Assembly: GCA_964017145.1 (NCBI GenBank)
Contig: OZ024841.1
Location: 3,224,001 to 3,288,000, forward strand
Reading direction: 5' to 3'
Length of the DNA: 64,000 bases
Origin: Agrocybe praecox
Taxonomy: Eukaryota; Basidiomycota; Agaricomycetes; Agaricales; Agrocybaceae
In this document: one piece after another, positions 11,901 through 23,345 of the stretch
How the letters are laid out: the number at the start of each line of letters is the position of its first letter
How positions within the stretch are numbered: the first letter of the stretch is position 1
Position numbers and translations under genes: made by a program
The notes under the pieces: generated by a model
Told to the model about the DNA's origin: nothing
The model's input: only the letters and a program-made list of their open reading frames with translations
Databases searched by the model: none

Positions 11901-12101
11901 TCTTCGATATTTTTTCTCTTTTCCTTCTTTTTTTCTTCTTCGTTCTTTTCGATCCGCAGTCTCTGCTGGTATCGAGACTGGGGTCGTACATCAACACCTG
12001 CTATCTTCTTAATTTTTTTATCTCGTTTTTTTTTTTTAATCCGGGCCATCGAACATACGAACTGATGATTTTTTTCTGTTTACAGGCGTGCGGACCGAAT
12101 A
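8990..12101 (+). pseudogene. Kinase copy A: dead SNF1/CAMKL-type Ser/Thr kinase
   Basis: Order of recognisable blocks: Q/S/P-rich N-terminus (SSYERQQQRATVALSPNQ, ~9123-9177); intron 9315-9626; subdomain IV exon ALKHPNIVRLYDGIE from 9627; long Ser/Thr/Pro-rich linker; then the KA1 start EVRFSVELT (11777), ending at a stop at 11851; and a last-exon remnant at 12086. The glycine loop and catalytic lysine are deleted. After subdomain V the sequence jumps to the linker (SATDEAAG), so the whole C-lobe with HRD and DFG is gone. Several frameshifts break the linker. This copy's deletion endpoints differ from those of B, D and E. Intron retention shows it is not a retrocopy. Kinase family from the LKHPNIVRLYD and KA1 motifs; the exact subfamily (KIN1 or KIN4-like) is uncertain. 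Confidence 0.75.
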
Positions 12102-13060
12102 TATATCTTCTCACCAACAACCCAACATCACGAATAATTGGCCGTCTCTTAACAGGCTGCCAAATTCTCTCATCCTCCACCATCATCTCGTTATCGTCGT
12201 CATCGTCACCCTATGCACCTATGCCGCCTATCCAGTACCTATTCCTATGCCCAAGACTGGATTCCTTGGGTATTTGATGATGTTGCCTCTGGGCTTTGAT
12301 CGATATGCGAAGGAATAGGGATTGGCGAAGAAGATCTAGTATGTCCTGGTCGGAAGAGGAGGAGGATGGGAGTGGAAAGAGGAAATAAAATCGTCGGAGC
12401 TAGGAGGGATAGGTGATCCGGGGCGTTGGTGATCGCAGTTGTGTATCGTTGGGGACGAGGGGAGGCCTTGAGGTTTCTTCTTTTTTTTTTTCAAATTGCT
12501 TTCTGCGACGCGCTTGATCTCGTCACCTTTCGATATCTGGGGTTGGATTTTTGTGTTTCGATATTTGTATTTTTGTTTTTGTTTTGTTTTTATGTTTCGT
12601 TTCTTTCTTCATCTTTTCATTCCTCTGCTGACTTTCTTGTGAACCTTGATGTCCGCTTTTCGCTTCTTTTCATTTTTTTCTTCGACAAAAATGATTCGTG
12701 TCTGTACTGTAATTCGGACATTTCTTTTGCTTGTCCTTCCTTTTTTCTTCTCTCTCTCGTATGTGCTCCATTCCTTTCTTCTCCTCATTATATCCTCCAT
12801 GTATCTAGGCGAAGGGTTTTTATGTTCTGTCTTCTTATCTTAGTACTCCCTACTTTCCGTCATCGGCCTAGGTCAACCAATCCCCCATCCGTTTTCCATC
12901 ATCATCGACATCATTCCAAAACAATGTCTTTCTGCATATAATGCACTTACTACTTTTCCTACTTATGTTTAATACCCCAATAATTATCCAATTCGGTTTC
13001 TTTATAAACTTTTTTTTTTCTTCGCTCGTCTGAAATTTCCATACCACTTCCAAGTTTCAA
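12102..13060 (+). repeat. Kinase 3' flank block, copy A
   Basis: Sequence shared 3' of copies A, C, D and E, and partly B. It runs through ccttgggtattcgatgatgtt, gtcctggtcggaagaggagg, gtgatcgcagt, then a T-rich tract with tttctgcgacgcgcttgatctcg and gattcgtgtctgtactgtaattcgga, and ends near acaatgtctttctgcatataatgcac. It reads as the 3' UTR and downstream flank of the ancestral kinase gene. No ORF is credible. Confidence 0.6.
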
Positions 13061-14624
13061 CAATCTCTCCTATCATTTACCACCTGCGCCTCTCCGTTGT
13101 CGTTCCAAGGGAAACAGACTGAACAAAAGCGGAAGCTAAGAGCGGCGATGGAAGAATGAAGGTAAGAGGAAATCGGGCGGGAGACGCAAAGGAGAGTAAG
13201 TGATTGATGGTGATTTGATGGAAATCTTGTTCATTAGCAAACGGTATATATTAAGCAATATGTGGATTGGGCCACAGATTACATGTATCGTCGTAATGGA
13301 AAGTACATAGGTGGGGTGTGCATTGAGAAAAAAAGAAACGACCATGGAACGAAATGATTGATGCGGATGCGGATGCGGGTGTACAAGGACGAGGACGGCA
13401 ACAGGGAAGAATAAGAGAAAGAGTCCAACGGGATGTAGGAAGTAGGGAGGCAAGTGGAATAAAGAAACAAAACGCGGGGAAGGGAAATGAGAAATAATTA
13501 GTCAAAGAGGATAGGGAGGCCAAGTCGCAAGGACATCGACAAAGGGTGAAAAACAAAGAGGAGCATGTTCGAGTGAACATGAGCACACGGTACCACAAGT
13601 GGGAAGGGATTGATCGATGTGAGCGCAACGATATCGTTAGCGCGACAGCAGCAGGGACGGGGCGAGAGCGACGAGTGGGTTGAACACCGTGAAAGCAAAG
13701 AGAAAGAAAAAAAGGGGGGGAAGCGAGGCGAGGCGCAGGGAGAACATAGTCCCACGTTTAACGACGTTCGACAATCCCTCTACGTCATGCAGATCAAAGG
13801 AACACAGAAAGAGAAGGAAGGGAAAAAGAATTGGCACTTTGCGTGATTATAGGGGTGATAAGGGAAAGAAGAGGAGGGGATGAAATTTGAAAGGCGGATT
13901 GCGATATGGGCAGAGAGTTGGAGCATAGAAACACAGTTATATGGGTTGGAGGCAATCAATAAATAGAGGGGCCATGGGGGACGCGAACAAAGAACACAAG
14001 GACAGACCGGGTGAGAGTCGGAGCAGGGTGAAGATGGAAGGAAAGGGAACACGAAGAAAAGCGAAGTTTTTGAGGGTGACAAAATAAACGAGGGGACAAG
14101 TATGACGGAAGGGATGGCAGATGGGAGGAGATTTATTGAGGTGAGTTCTAGGGTTATCATTATCAACGCGACAGCGGGCGCCAGTGAACAGAGAAGCAAA
14201 GGGACAACGACGATGACGAACAACGCACGAGAAAAACACTCTCTCAGAAGAGCAAAAACGGTGAAAGAATGAGGTTTACATGATGATGATGGATGGAAGC
14301 AGGGAGGAGAACGACGGGACGAACCACGGAAACACCTATTAAGGCGCCTGATAGCGATAAAACGTCGAAGCTGTCTTGGGCACCGGAAGTAGGACCATGG
14401 AAAGTGTTGACTGAGGTGGGTGGAAGGATATCATGAATGGGACAACTGAATAGACAAACAGAGAAAGGGTGACGATGGGCCGGTGACAAACACAAACGGC
14501 AGACTGGCGAAGAGCAGAGAGTAAGGTCACAAACACAGGGCTTGACGTCCACAGCGCATATAAATAAACATAGGATCGTCCCGCTTGCGAAGGAAAGACG
14601 GACATGAACACCGGAGGACATGCG
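13061..14624. repeat. Purine-rich arm between kinase A and M2
   Basis: The + strand is strongly purine-rich. It contains phrases found in other purine-rich arms: gatggaagaatgaagg, gattgatgcggatgcggatg, gtacaaggacgaggac, gcgacagcag, gagcgacgagtggg. These recur near 32.1, 38.4, 50.3, 57.2 and 61.8 kb. No gene was recognised on either strand; the long - strand frames are composition by-products. Confidence 0.55.
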
Positions 14625-14670
14625 TTTTGATCCGAACCCTAACCCAACATGCCATCGAGGATGTTCGTAT
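14625..14670 (+). repeat. M element 2, class 2 type
   Basis: TTTTGATCCGAACCCTAACC, then a diverged aacatgccatcgaggatgttcgtat. It is preceded by aaagacggacatgaacaccggagga, a lead-in shared with M elements 3 and 5 but not with the kinase-associated copies. Confidence 0.75.
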
Positions 14671-16870
14671 CCCGACCACAAGTTTGTCCTTCTCCCTCGA
14701 ATATTTTCTGGACGTTTCGTCAGCGTTTCGCTCCTAGGAATACGGATCTGTGAGCCACGCGTGTCGAGCTGCTAAACTTACGCATAAGATCTCATTGGAG
14801 GAAGGAACCATCAGAGGACCTACAAGGGATGTACGCACAGGGTCCGTCTATGGTTTTTCGGTACTTGGCTTTGTAGCTCTCTGCAGAAGTTAGACAGTAG
14901 AAATAAAAGGTAAAGATTTATTATCTAAACTAAGAAACTAAACTAAACCGACCTTTTCTAAACTCCGAAATTTCGCGGCAGTTTAGTTTTTTTTGAGTAG
15001 TTTAGATTTTCAGTGGCTCAGCGTGACAATCACGTGCCGCCGCATATCCCGCCAACCGTTGACGCGCGTCGCGTACATTGTGCGCTGTGGTGAGCACCTT
15101 GTTTGTGCCACGTAGCTATGCACCCTACCTTCCTCCCATGATACGAGCTCAATCTACACGCGGCGAGAAGTACCCGCTCCTTCTAAGGACTCAAAGGTAT
15201 ATCAGCTAGAAGTCATAAACTCATAAGTTTGCGGTCGCAGGAGCAGCTTGCCCACCATTAAGCACGTCTGGCGGGATTGTAGCGCCACCGCCGTAGCGGT
15301 GTTGAGCACGTCTCTGAGCTTGCCCCAACGCGTCGGTAAGCCTTAAACAATGGGGTCACTCTGTGTTACTCTTCATTACATAACTTTATAGGCAGAAATA
15401 ATCTAAACCCTCTGAAAACGTCACGAGACATGAAGTTTACTTCTTTGGTTTACTTTGTGGTTTAAATTTCGAGTTTAGATTATAATCTACACTAAATATT
15501 TCTAGTGTCGAAGCCCTCGCTCTCTGTACGCTGATTGGTTTCAAATAATAGATCTTCCAACCCCTTCGCCGTCCTGGACTTTCTCCTGTGTATCCTTCTC
15601 CTCCGCTTTCGCCGTCGCTCAAAATTTTGTCGTGTTCAATGGATAAGGGCCAGAAACTAACGAACGAAAAGTTGATGAAGAACCCGAGCGACGCGGAACT
15701 CGGACGCACAACAATGAAATTGTACGTTTGCTGAGAAAACTAGCGAGGATCGTAATTGTAAGAATACTGGCGAGCAAATAATAAGTATAGCGCTGTTTGG
15801 AGAGAGGGATATGAATTACAGAACACACGGTGGAAATGTTATGCTTTTCGACGGAATTGTCGATTCTTGCCTCGTCTTTCTCTTCCAACGCGTCTTCTTG
15901 GTTCATTCTTAGTCCAATTTTGCTCTATCTTAGCTCTGGTGACATCGATGGTCCATTAGTAGACATCAGGAACACGACCTCGGACGGTACTAACGCTGGC
16001 AAACGAAACACATGAGCGACAAACACTTAGGAAACGAAAGAAAATGCCACAGAAGAATAGACACCACGACTGAGGGAATGGTGGGATGGAAGAGGGCAAG
16101 AACGGGGGAATGATAGGGCAACAGTGGGGAAGGATGGATGGGCAGCAACGACCGATCGAGGTCAGTCGCGAGGAGCGAGCTAGGAAAAGCGAGCCGAGGT
16201 GCCGCACGAACACAGGCTATCTGACACACACAGGGCTTCATGCGCATAGATCAACAGTGCATGGATAGACAGCAAAATACGAGCATAGACGCGTTTTAAA
16301 ACGGAATGGAATAATAGGAACTACCGATGGTAACTTACGGTGTGTATGCATTGTGTCATATTCGTAAACCCATCCACGCTGACGTGTTATATTGACTGTC
16401 CCCTGCTCCCGCCTTTTTTCCGTTCTTTCCCTCGCTTCCTTATTCCTATATCTTCCCTCCCGTCCTCACTTCCCGTCCCTCGTCATTGGTTTAACTATCG
16501 GTCGAAGGTGGCCTGCTGTTGCATGTGATTTTGCGTCTTTCTCTCTTTTCTCTTGCCTTACATTTTAAGTTCGAGCTCTCAAATCCCAGATCTTAGTGTA
16601 TGTGATCCTTCTCTCCCTTCCTATTTTTATTCTACTCTATCATGTATTTATCCATCGGTGTTATCTATGCTTCTCTCTCCTCTCCTTTCTTTTATCCACT
16701 TTCTTGTCTATTTTTCCTCTCCTTTCTTTGTTCGCTTCCGGTAACTTGCGCGTCAACAACAACGGCACAAGCGCCGAAATGAACACCTTAAAATATTTAG
16801 GCGTCATCGATGTCGTCGATTCATTCAATTTCTATCTCGTATGTACGCGTGCACGGAAAACACACAGATA
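14671..16870 (+). repeat. Class 2 arm, interrupted by a hAT-like insertion
   Basis: A pyrimidine-rich arm related to 21807-23345, 39164-40148, 43715-44700 and 50976-52540. Landmarks are the cacgctgat-type phrase near 15525, the ctctcc-rich middle, and a conserved end (caacaacggcacaagc, catcgatgtcgtcgat, tgtacgcgtgcacggaaaacac). It is split by the 635-bp element at 14884-15518. No coding gene is visible. Confidence 0.6.
14884..15518. mobile_element. hAT-like non-autonomous element (MITE), 635 bp
   Basis: Both ends align as imperfect inverted repeats: CAGAAGTTAGACAGTAGAAA at the left, and the right end in reverse complement reads GAGGGCTTCGACACTAGAAA. The match extends inward through ATAATCTAAACT and AAACC. 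An 8-bp direct duplication GCTCTCTG flanks it (14876-14883 and 15519-15526), as expected for hAT transposases. Sister class 2 arms have the uninterrupted site (cactctctgcacgctgat near 39395, gttctctgtacgctgg near 51192). No transposase is encoded. Confidence 0.85.
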
Positions 16871-17192
16871 TAAATAGTGATACGGCAAAAATACAGAAAT
16901 ACAGAAATGGGTCGCGTGTTTAGATTAAAATGATCGGATTAAAATGAACGAGTGAATGAGAAAATGACGAGGAGAACATGGAAGGGGAATACCACGCCAC
17001 TCAAGAATAACAATGGCGGAAGAAGGCAGGAATCAAGTTAAGGGGAAAGGGGAGGGGGAAGAAAAAATATGTTATCGAAGGGCACAAAAGGGTGCAGAAA
17101 AGGTTATCAATGTCATGAATCTAAACATACTGGGCATCAATACATAGTCGGTGAATGATGCACAAATATTAACACAATTACCTTCAGTCATC
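16871..17192. repeat. NACHT 3' flank, N2 copy
   Basis: A short purine-rich stretch ending in a block also found directly 3' of N3 and N4: gggcacaaaagggtgcagaaaaggttatcaat and a catgaatct..actgggcatcaatacat run. It therefore duplicated together with the NACHT genes. It probably holds their 3' UTR and terminator; no discrete terminator motif is visible. Confidence 0.5.
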
Positions 17193-17525
17193 TCACGCGG
17201 CACAGAGATCATCATCCAAGCCAGCCCCGACTCGATCCAGGTAAGTAGTTATTGCTTGACGTGCCCGACGGCTGAGTTCAGGGAACAGCATTGACATTTT
17301 TGCAAAACATCTAGTTCTGCAAACATCAACAAGTATGGGAAACCTGGCCGCCAGTGGAAGTATCTGGGGGAGATGTTTCAGTATATCCCTGTATTTGTAC
17401 CATAACTGTTGGTCTGGTACAGATAATCCAATTTTCCTTTGTGTCGATTCCTGCATGGATTGCAACAGGACACCTTCCCATTCAAGCGTGTAAATAAGCT
17501 TTGCATATGGAATTAAATGCACAGA
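17193..17525 (-). pseudogene. Detached C-terminal end of N2 exon 3
   Basis: In the same frame as N2, just beyond its TGA, 110 further codons stay open and match the C-termini of N3 and N4 (PYAKLI, LPLAARFPILVD, CRTRCFAKMSMLFPELS, YLDRVGAG). The only disablement seen is the in-frame TGA at 17526-17528, so the loss is recent or the codon could be read through. It ends at the same TGA position as N3. Confidence 0.75.
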
Positions 17526-19781
17526 TCACCATCGGCGGAAGGAGTCTTTATGAAGAAGAACAAGTTTGTTTTGCAGGTTGTGTGATGATGTTCGTCTATG
17601 CCATTTCCAGGGACGTGTCTGCTGTTTTTTCCTATCAACCCAATGTAATTGAAGGTGTGATTCAGCCTCTTGGTTTATAGGTGAAGAATCAACGAGAAAT
17701 GTGAGACAATAGACTCCCGCTTTGGATATTATGAGTGATTTTTCCTCATTACTGAGAGGGATTAAGAATGTACGATGGAGGTCAACCCAATAAAGAGTGT
17801 TTGCTAATCCTCTTGACAATGGCGGAGGATCAGGCAAGCCTGGTACATGAAGCTGGCATGTAGCAAACACATAATGCATTTCCCAATCATTGTTGTATTG
17901 GTGATAGAGTTCAAAGATGGCCAAGTTGTAATATGTTAGAGCATGATTTTGATAGGTGCCTGCTGCCAGATGCTCATGTTTCTCCTAAAGAAAGAAATCC
18001 ATGTAAAGATTTAGCTTCCCATACAAATAAATATGTAGAAGTTCTTACAAGCTCAAAGATGATGTCAAACAGGTAGTGAAGAAACATATCTTCCAGTTCC
18101 ACCCAAACCTGCTGTTGAAAAAGGCTTTTGCAGTGAGATTCCATTGGGAAATTGGTCACAGTAGTAAAAAATTCTGCATAACTGGGTTCAAACCAATCGG
18201 ATCTATGAATTCCCAGAAAAAAAGGCTTGAGTATAGTGATAACCTTTGGATACAACGGGCATCGTGAGCCATTATATCCCTCTAGCAATAAAATGTAGTC
18301 AGAATGATAGTATACTTTTCTGAGATGATGAAAGTTCTGACCTGAGAATATCTCAATTAATTGAACAAGATTCCCTGCATGCATGTCTGCTCGGTTTTTT
18401 GCAAAGTATTTTGACTGATGGACATCAAATACAAAGTCTCCAAAGGACTTGTGTAGCAGAATCGCCCTCTGATCTTGATATCCAGATCCTATAACCACCT
18501 GTACAATGGCTGTGAGATCGGATAACACAATCTCTGCTATCCCGTCCTCGAGATTGAGATATAGATCAATGGTCGAGGGATTCATTTCATCATATAAGGC
18601 AAGGAATGCCATTATATCCGCAGAACGCGATGGATCTTCTGTGCTATCCAATAAGTGCATATAAAGAGCATCGAGTTCGGCGAAAGGCAGGTCCTTGAAA
18701 GGAGGGCGGAGGCCAAGCACAGCATCCAGACGCTGATGAGGCCGATGACAGGGAGAATTGAGATATCCAATTACTGTCTTTGCATACACGAACTGCCCAG
18801 AAGACTTGTCCACGAGCTTCTTGGTCTGGTCCTCAGTCGGCCAAGAGGGAGGTATGGAAGCCCTGAATATGTGTCCTTTGTGAAGCTCCGTAAAACAATC
18901 ACATAGATAGTGCCTAATATCGTCATTCGGACTGTACTCGTTCCCAAGAAATATCTTGAAAAGCGTTGAGTTTATCTTGGTCCCACTAAATGTGTTGGAG
19001 ATGTTGCTTTCCGGACGGCTTAGCACAAGAATGCGAATTGGTATTGGGGAAATGGTGACGACATGATGTAAGGTATCCAATATATCCCGTTGGCTCGGCA
19101 GGTCCATGCACTCGTCCAGACCATCCACAACAATTAGCTTGGGTGTGCTTTGAGGGGAATGGGCATAGCTTGCCAATAGCGGGTCCATAACAAGGGATTT
19201 GAATTGGGTCCGCAAAGACCGCATAAAAATAAGCGGATCGAAGTCGATGAACTCGGATATGAGCCTGCGTATATGTGGGCTTAAAGCACAGATCTGGTAC
19301 GCAATTGTTGCTGCAAGAGATTTCGAGTGGTTCCGTGTGGGATCGTTTGCGCCAAAGAAAAAACTGGCGAGAAGGGATCCCTCCTTGGCGCAGCGCTCAC
19401 ATACGCTTCTCCCAATCGCAGATTTCCCAGCCCCTGCAGCTCCGGTTACCCATGTGATGAATTTATCGCGATTTCGTTCGTCCAGTCCTTCAACCCAATC
19501 CACAAGAGTTTGGATGATTGCGACCCTCGTGCCTGGGTGACATTTCGGAGGATCAACGATATGCCCAGAGTCGTGATGAGCATTGGGTGCGGCAGCGGCA
19601 GCCAAACGATCAAATCCACCTGAAATTAATATCGCATGTAAAATATGTGTGTACTCTATGGTAAGGCGTACGTACTTCTTTCCCTAGTGTGAACATGCGT
19701 GGTGTTGTAAAACGATCCTCCAGTGATGATGCCATTCGACCACGGAAAGAGAGATCCAGCAGACGGTGGTATATCAGACAT
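17526..19781 (-). CDS. N2: NACHT-domain STAND NTPase with premature stop
   Basis: Exons 19676-19781, 18049-19619 and 17526-17984; introns 56 bp (GTACGT..CAG) and 64 bp (GTAAGA..TAG). The predicted product is 711 residues; without the in-frame TGA it would be ~821. Exon 1 encodes MSDIPPSAGS and IITGGSF. Exon 2 has PPKCHPGTR, Walker A GAAGAGKS, Walker B LIVVDGLDEC, LSRPE, and LHKSFGDFVFD as the winged-helix-like signature. Exon 3 has the TPR-like start, here TYQNHALTYYNLAIFEL, and is cut at ..SFRRW. The NACHT part is fully intact, so a truncated protein could still bind nucleotide. Intron 1 is one base shorter than in N1, so retention would shift the frame. The ATG choice rests on the conserved MSDIPP. 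Confidence 0.85.
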
Positions 19782-20260
19782 GTTTGCGAGACAAGTTGGC
19801 GTTGATGGAGGATAAAGTACAGGGTCAAGAAGCAGGTCAAGTGCAATCGTCGTCCTTCACAGCTTCACCTTGGCGCATAGCATCATGGACGAAACCCTTC
19901 GCCCAAGTTTAAATTTACACAAATCATGGTATAATTATGTCCCTCACAGCCAACCACATCACCAACAACGCCCCTTTTCCCATCGTTCAAAGTACATTAT
20001 ATTTGAGTCCCTCACAGCCACCCAGCGAATCACATCGTCAACATAATGTTATATTTAATTGATCTAATCTAATCTAATTAAGTACTAAGTATGACTTCGA
20101 ACGGAAGCGCAGGTAAAATATCGAGACAGAATTAATGTTGTCAGCATGACATTAAAGGTATTCCATGAAACTGTGAACATCAGACATCAGAAAAGACGCA
20201 TCATCCATGTACCCATTTTTATGGGCCAGTAAAGAAAACTACGACCTGCAAGTCTACCTC
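19782..20260 (-). promoter_or_regulatory. N2 leader and upstream region
   Basis: The first ~80 bp resemble the N3 leader (gtcaagtgcaatcgtcgtccttcac on the + strand), followed by AT-rich sequence containing tgatctaatctaatctaat, also seen upstream of N1. The CACGTG block of N1 and N4 is absent. The rest holds no recognised gene. Confidence 0.35.
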
Positions 20261-21760
20261 CAGAACCGCAAATAAAAGAACCTCACATCTATATATCTCC
20301 ATTCCATGGTTTCCCCTTCTTGAAAGATTGAGTTATTGACATTCGCTGTCACCTTTGAAGAGGACAAAGACGGGTGGTGGGTGGAAGGTGACAAAGACAA
20401 AAAAGACAGGAGAAAGGAGGGAACACGTGCGTGAAGTAATTCGACTATATGATACAATAATACCTGAGAAAAATGACCAGCACGAGAGAGACTCTTCGAT
20501 GTGCGTTGGCCTAAAATCGTTCAACGTTCAGCCTAACGTTTACCGTCCCTATGCGAATGATCCCAGCGAGAGATCTGAGGTTTGATGACTCATAACGGCG
20601 ACAGGCCGTAGAGGGCGGGAGAAGGCTCGCTAGAGGAGCCAAAAGACGAGATCAATGTGAGAAAGGCAGATACCAGGGAATTTGAGAGACGGGAAATAAG
20701 TGATTGGACTGAATTGGTATAGTTGAGAAGAGGGGGAGGAGGGGAAATATCGAACCAAATCCAATGGGACGGATGGAATAAATATAACAGGCAAAAGTCC
20801 CATCCGAATATCAACGCGAAACATCTGGAATTTGATGCAAATTTGGTGAGTGAGGAGGCCGACGAACTTTTCAGCAATTGTTAAACGTCGAAGCTTCTAC
20901 GCATATGCGAAGTCTAACGACAGAGATCCTGCAAGAGAAGAAAGGAAAGGGGGAATAGTGATTGATCCTGCGAGAAACCTGCGTGATTGAATGAAGAAGG
21001 AAGGAACAGAGAATAAAAGGCAGAGATGGGAAGAAAAACCATTCGCATGGTCACGAAAGGCGAGTAGGGGGAGGAGAAGAGAAAATGAATCGAACGGAAC
21101 GGAATTGAAGGGAGAGCACATATGAGAAGAGAGGGAAAACTGAGGAAAGGGTATAACAGACAGAATAAAAGCGAAAAGAACGGAGCGAGAATGAAAGAAT
21201 GAAGCTGAGAGGCAAGCGCGTAAGAGACGCGAAGCCAGGGAAATAAGTGGGAAAATGAATAAGAAGGAAGTCGTCGGAGGGGGCTGGGGAGAGAAAATGA
21301 GGCATTAAAACATGGGGCCAATATGTGTTCGAGCGGCTGAGAGTGATAAACCGAAGGTGCAGTTCGAGTGGGCGGGACGAGAGGAAGGATATCCAGACGA
21401 TAAAGACGATAGGAGCCAGGTCAAGAGCATAACGACAGAGGGACGAGCGGACATGGCAATACTGACCAAAGATGGGACGGGAGCGAGAGCAGCAGTAATG
21501 TGCAGCAAAAGAGACGGTACATACCGACCGCGTCCAAAAGATCATTCACGACAGACGGAGCACGAGCAGGGAGAACATGGAACATCCGAAAGGACGATCC
21601 GATACACAAAGACGACATAAATAGAACTTGAAATCGGCAGCTCATGGATATAAGCCTACGACTGCCCCGAAACACGACGAATTGAAAGCACAAATGCCGG
21701 AATGTGAGTGAACGATAGAAGGGAAAGACAAACACAAACATCGGAGGACAAACATCGGAG
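20261..21760. repeat. Purine-rich arm between N2 and M3
   Basis: The + strand is purine-rich, with shared phrases such as catatgcgaagtctaacgacagagatcctgcaagagaag and gagaatgaaagaatgaagctgagaggc. It is composed like 31.2-32.6 kb and 55.9-57.7 kb. Frames of 100-170 codons on the - strand are Ser/Leu/Phe-rich composition by-products. No gene was recognised. Confidence 0.5.
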
Positions 21761-21806
21761 TTTTGATCCGAACTCTGACCTGACGTGCCGTCGCGTATGT
21801 TCGTCG
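21761..21806 (+). repeat. M element 3, class 2 type
   Basis: A diverged copy: TTTTGATCCGAACTCTGACC, then tgacgtgccgtcgcgtatgttcgtc. The telomere-like CCCTAACCC core has two changes. The lead-in acaaacatcggagg matches M element 5. Confidence 0.7.
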
Positions 21807-23345
21807 TCTTAATTTTGTCCTTCTTCCTCTCCCACGAATGTTTTCCAACTATTTTCTTCAAGTTTCGTCCTTAGGAACGCTTTTCTTTCAATTGTAATGT
21901 AATGGGAGAGTTAATGAACGAGAGATTAATTTGAGAAAAGAAAGGGATCGTCGGAATGTGAACAGCGGAATAGATCGTGTATAACAAGGGATGTACACAG
22001 CGGGTGCGTACGCGCGTATGGCTTTTTAGTATGTGTCGTCCGTCGCTTTCTCCACGCTGATTTATTTAAAATGCTAGAATCTGCGAGCTTTCTCCCGTCC
22101 TTGCCTCCCGCACATCCTCGCCCGCTTTCTCCGTCGCTCAAAGTCTCTTTCTCGTGCACCCACTGCCTCTTACTTGTGACTTTCCCATAAATTATTCACT
22201 CCCTTGTCTCCCTGTTGGTCATATACGGTCGAAATACGGTGTCAGTCAAAGTCTTTCTTGCCGTCGTGCACCTCCCATCTCGCCTTCCGTGTCTCAGGCT
22301 TTCAGGACCACCTCGAAATCTGAAGTATTGAATAATACAAGTCGAATTTCTCCGTAGGCTCTTTGGAAAAGGTTCATTGGAGAAGGAGCGTTGAAACGAA
22401 TCCAAGAACACACAGAAAACAAACCGAACGGAATCGACTCGAGTGGAAAGAAATATTGGCGCTGACTTACGCCGGTGTACACGCGATGGGAGCACCTGTA
22501 TGAGTGAGTTTTGCTCATCGCTCGCTCAGATCATATTCCTCAATTTTTCTGTCAGTTGCCGGCACTCTCCTTTCCTCGCTCGGAGCTCCAACGACATCAC
22601 CCGTTCTCTACTCTCGCTCACTGTACCACTGAAGAGCCAATAGCATATACTATTTGGCAAGAGCGACGAAAAACAGACGAAAACACGCTTGAAGTACGCT
22701 GACTTATATTAAGCCTTCGTTTTACCAGATAAATTTTCCCTAGCTCTCCTCTCCTTCAAACTCGCGACGAGGTCTCTTGGTTTCTTCGCCTCTTCCTTTT
22801 TGTTCGCTATCCCCCCTTGCTCTTCCTACCTTTCCACCCCCATCCCCACTCCGCGCCACTCGTTATCCATACCATCGTGGGTGGCCTGCCGTTGCACACC
22901 ACTCTAGCGGCCTTCTCGCGTCTTTTGGCTCCCTCCTCTCAACCTCTGTCTCTCGAACTTTCAAATCTAAGATCCCAGCACGTGTCATTCCTCTCACATT
23001 CCTTATTTGCTTTCTATTCGATTCCATACCTATCTTTCTGCGTTATTTTTGCTTTCCTCTCTTCTCCCCCTTCTTCCCATTTTCTTTTCTCGTCTATCCT
23101 CTGGGATCCCTCACTCCCTACCTTCACTCGTATCGTTTCCTTCTCGTTCCCTTCCTTCTGTCCTGTCCTCTCCATTCCCCTCATCCTCTCTTTCACATCT
23201 TTTCTTCCGGTACCTCTTATGTTGACAACGACGACTCAGACTCCGGTACAGATAAGTACAGATACGAAACAGGTCTTAGGCCTCATCATCGACATCACCA
23301 CTCATTGGATTTAGTCTCGTACGTACGGACGCACTGAAAACACAC
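21807..23345 (+). repeat. Class 2 arm, intact reference copy
   Basis: A complete-looking pyrimidine-rich arm with no insertion. It contains the empty target site GAATTTCTC (22344-22352) for the element inserted at 42440-43705, and the non-inverted form of the ~155-bp segment (22628-22781). It ends with ttgacaacgacgactcagactcc, cctcatcatcgacatcac and cgtacgtacggacgcactgaaaacacac. No protein-coding exon is visible. Confidence 0.6.
22628..22781. repeat. Invertible segment, common orientation
   Basis: A ~154-bp block bounded by imperfect inverted repeats, ACTGAAGAGCC at the left and GGTCTCTTGGT at the right. The same block lies at 43980-44142 in reverse complement with unchanged outer flanks (cactgtacca.. 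and ..tttcttcgcc). Class 2 arms at 39.9 kb and 51.75 kb carry the common orientation of the recognisable part (gccaagagcaat..gaaatagacgaatacacgc). Confidence 0.75.

Noticed and set aside
8990..12101. Annotating copy A of the kinase as a functional gene with many introns
   Set aside because: Glycine loop, catalytic lysine, HRD and DFG are all absent and the KA1 start ends in a stop; no intron model restores them.
22777..23337. 186-codon + strand frame, with a related frame at 44125-44685
   Set aside because: Pyrimidine-rich class 2 arm; the two versions share the sequence but not a stable frame (frame changes through indels), so coding is unlikely.
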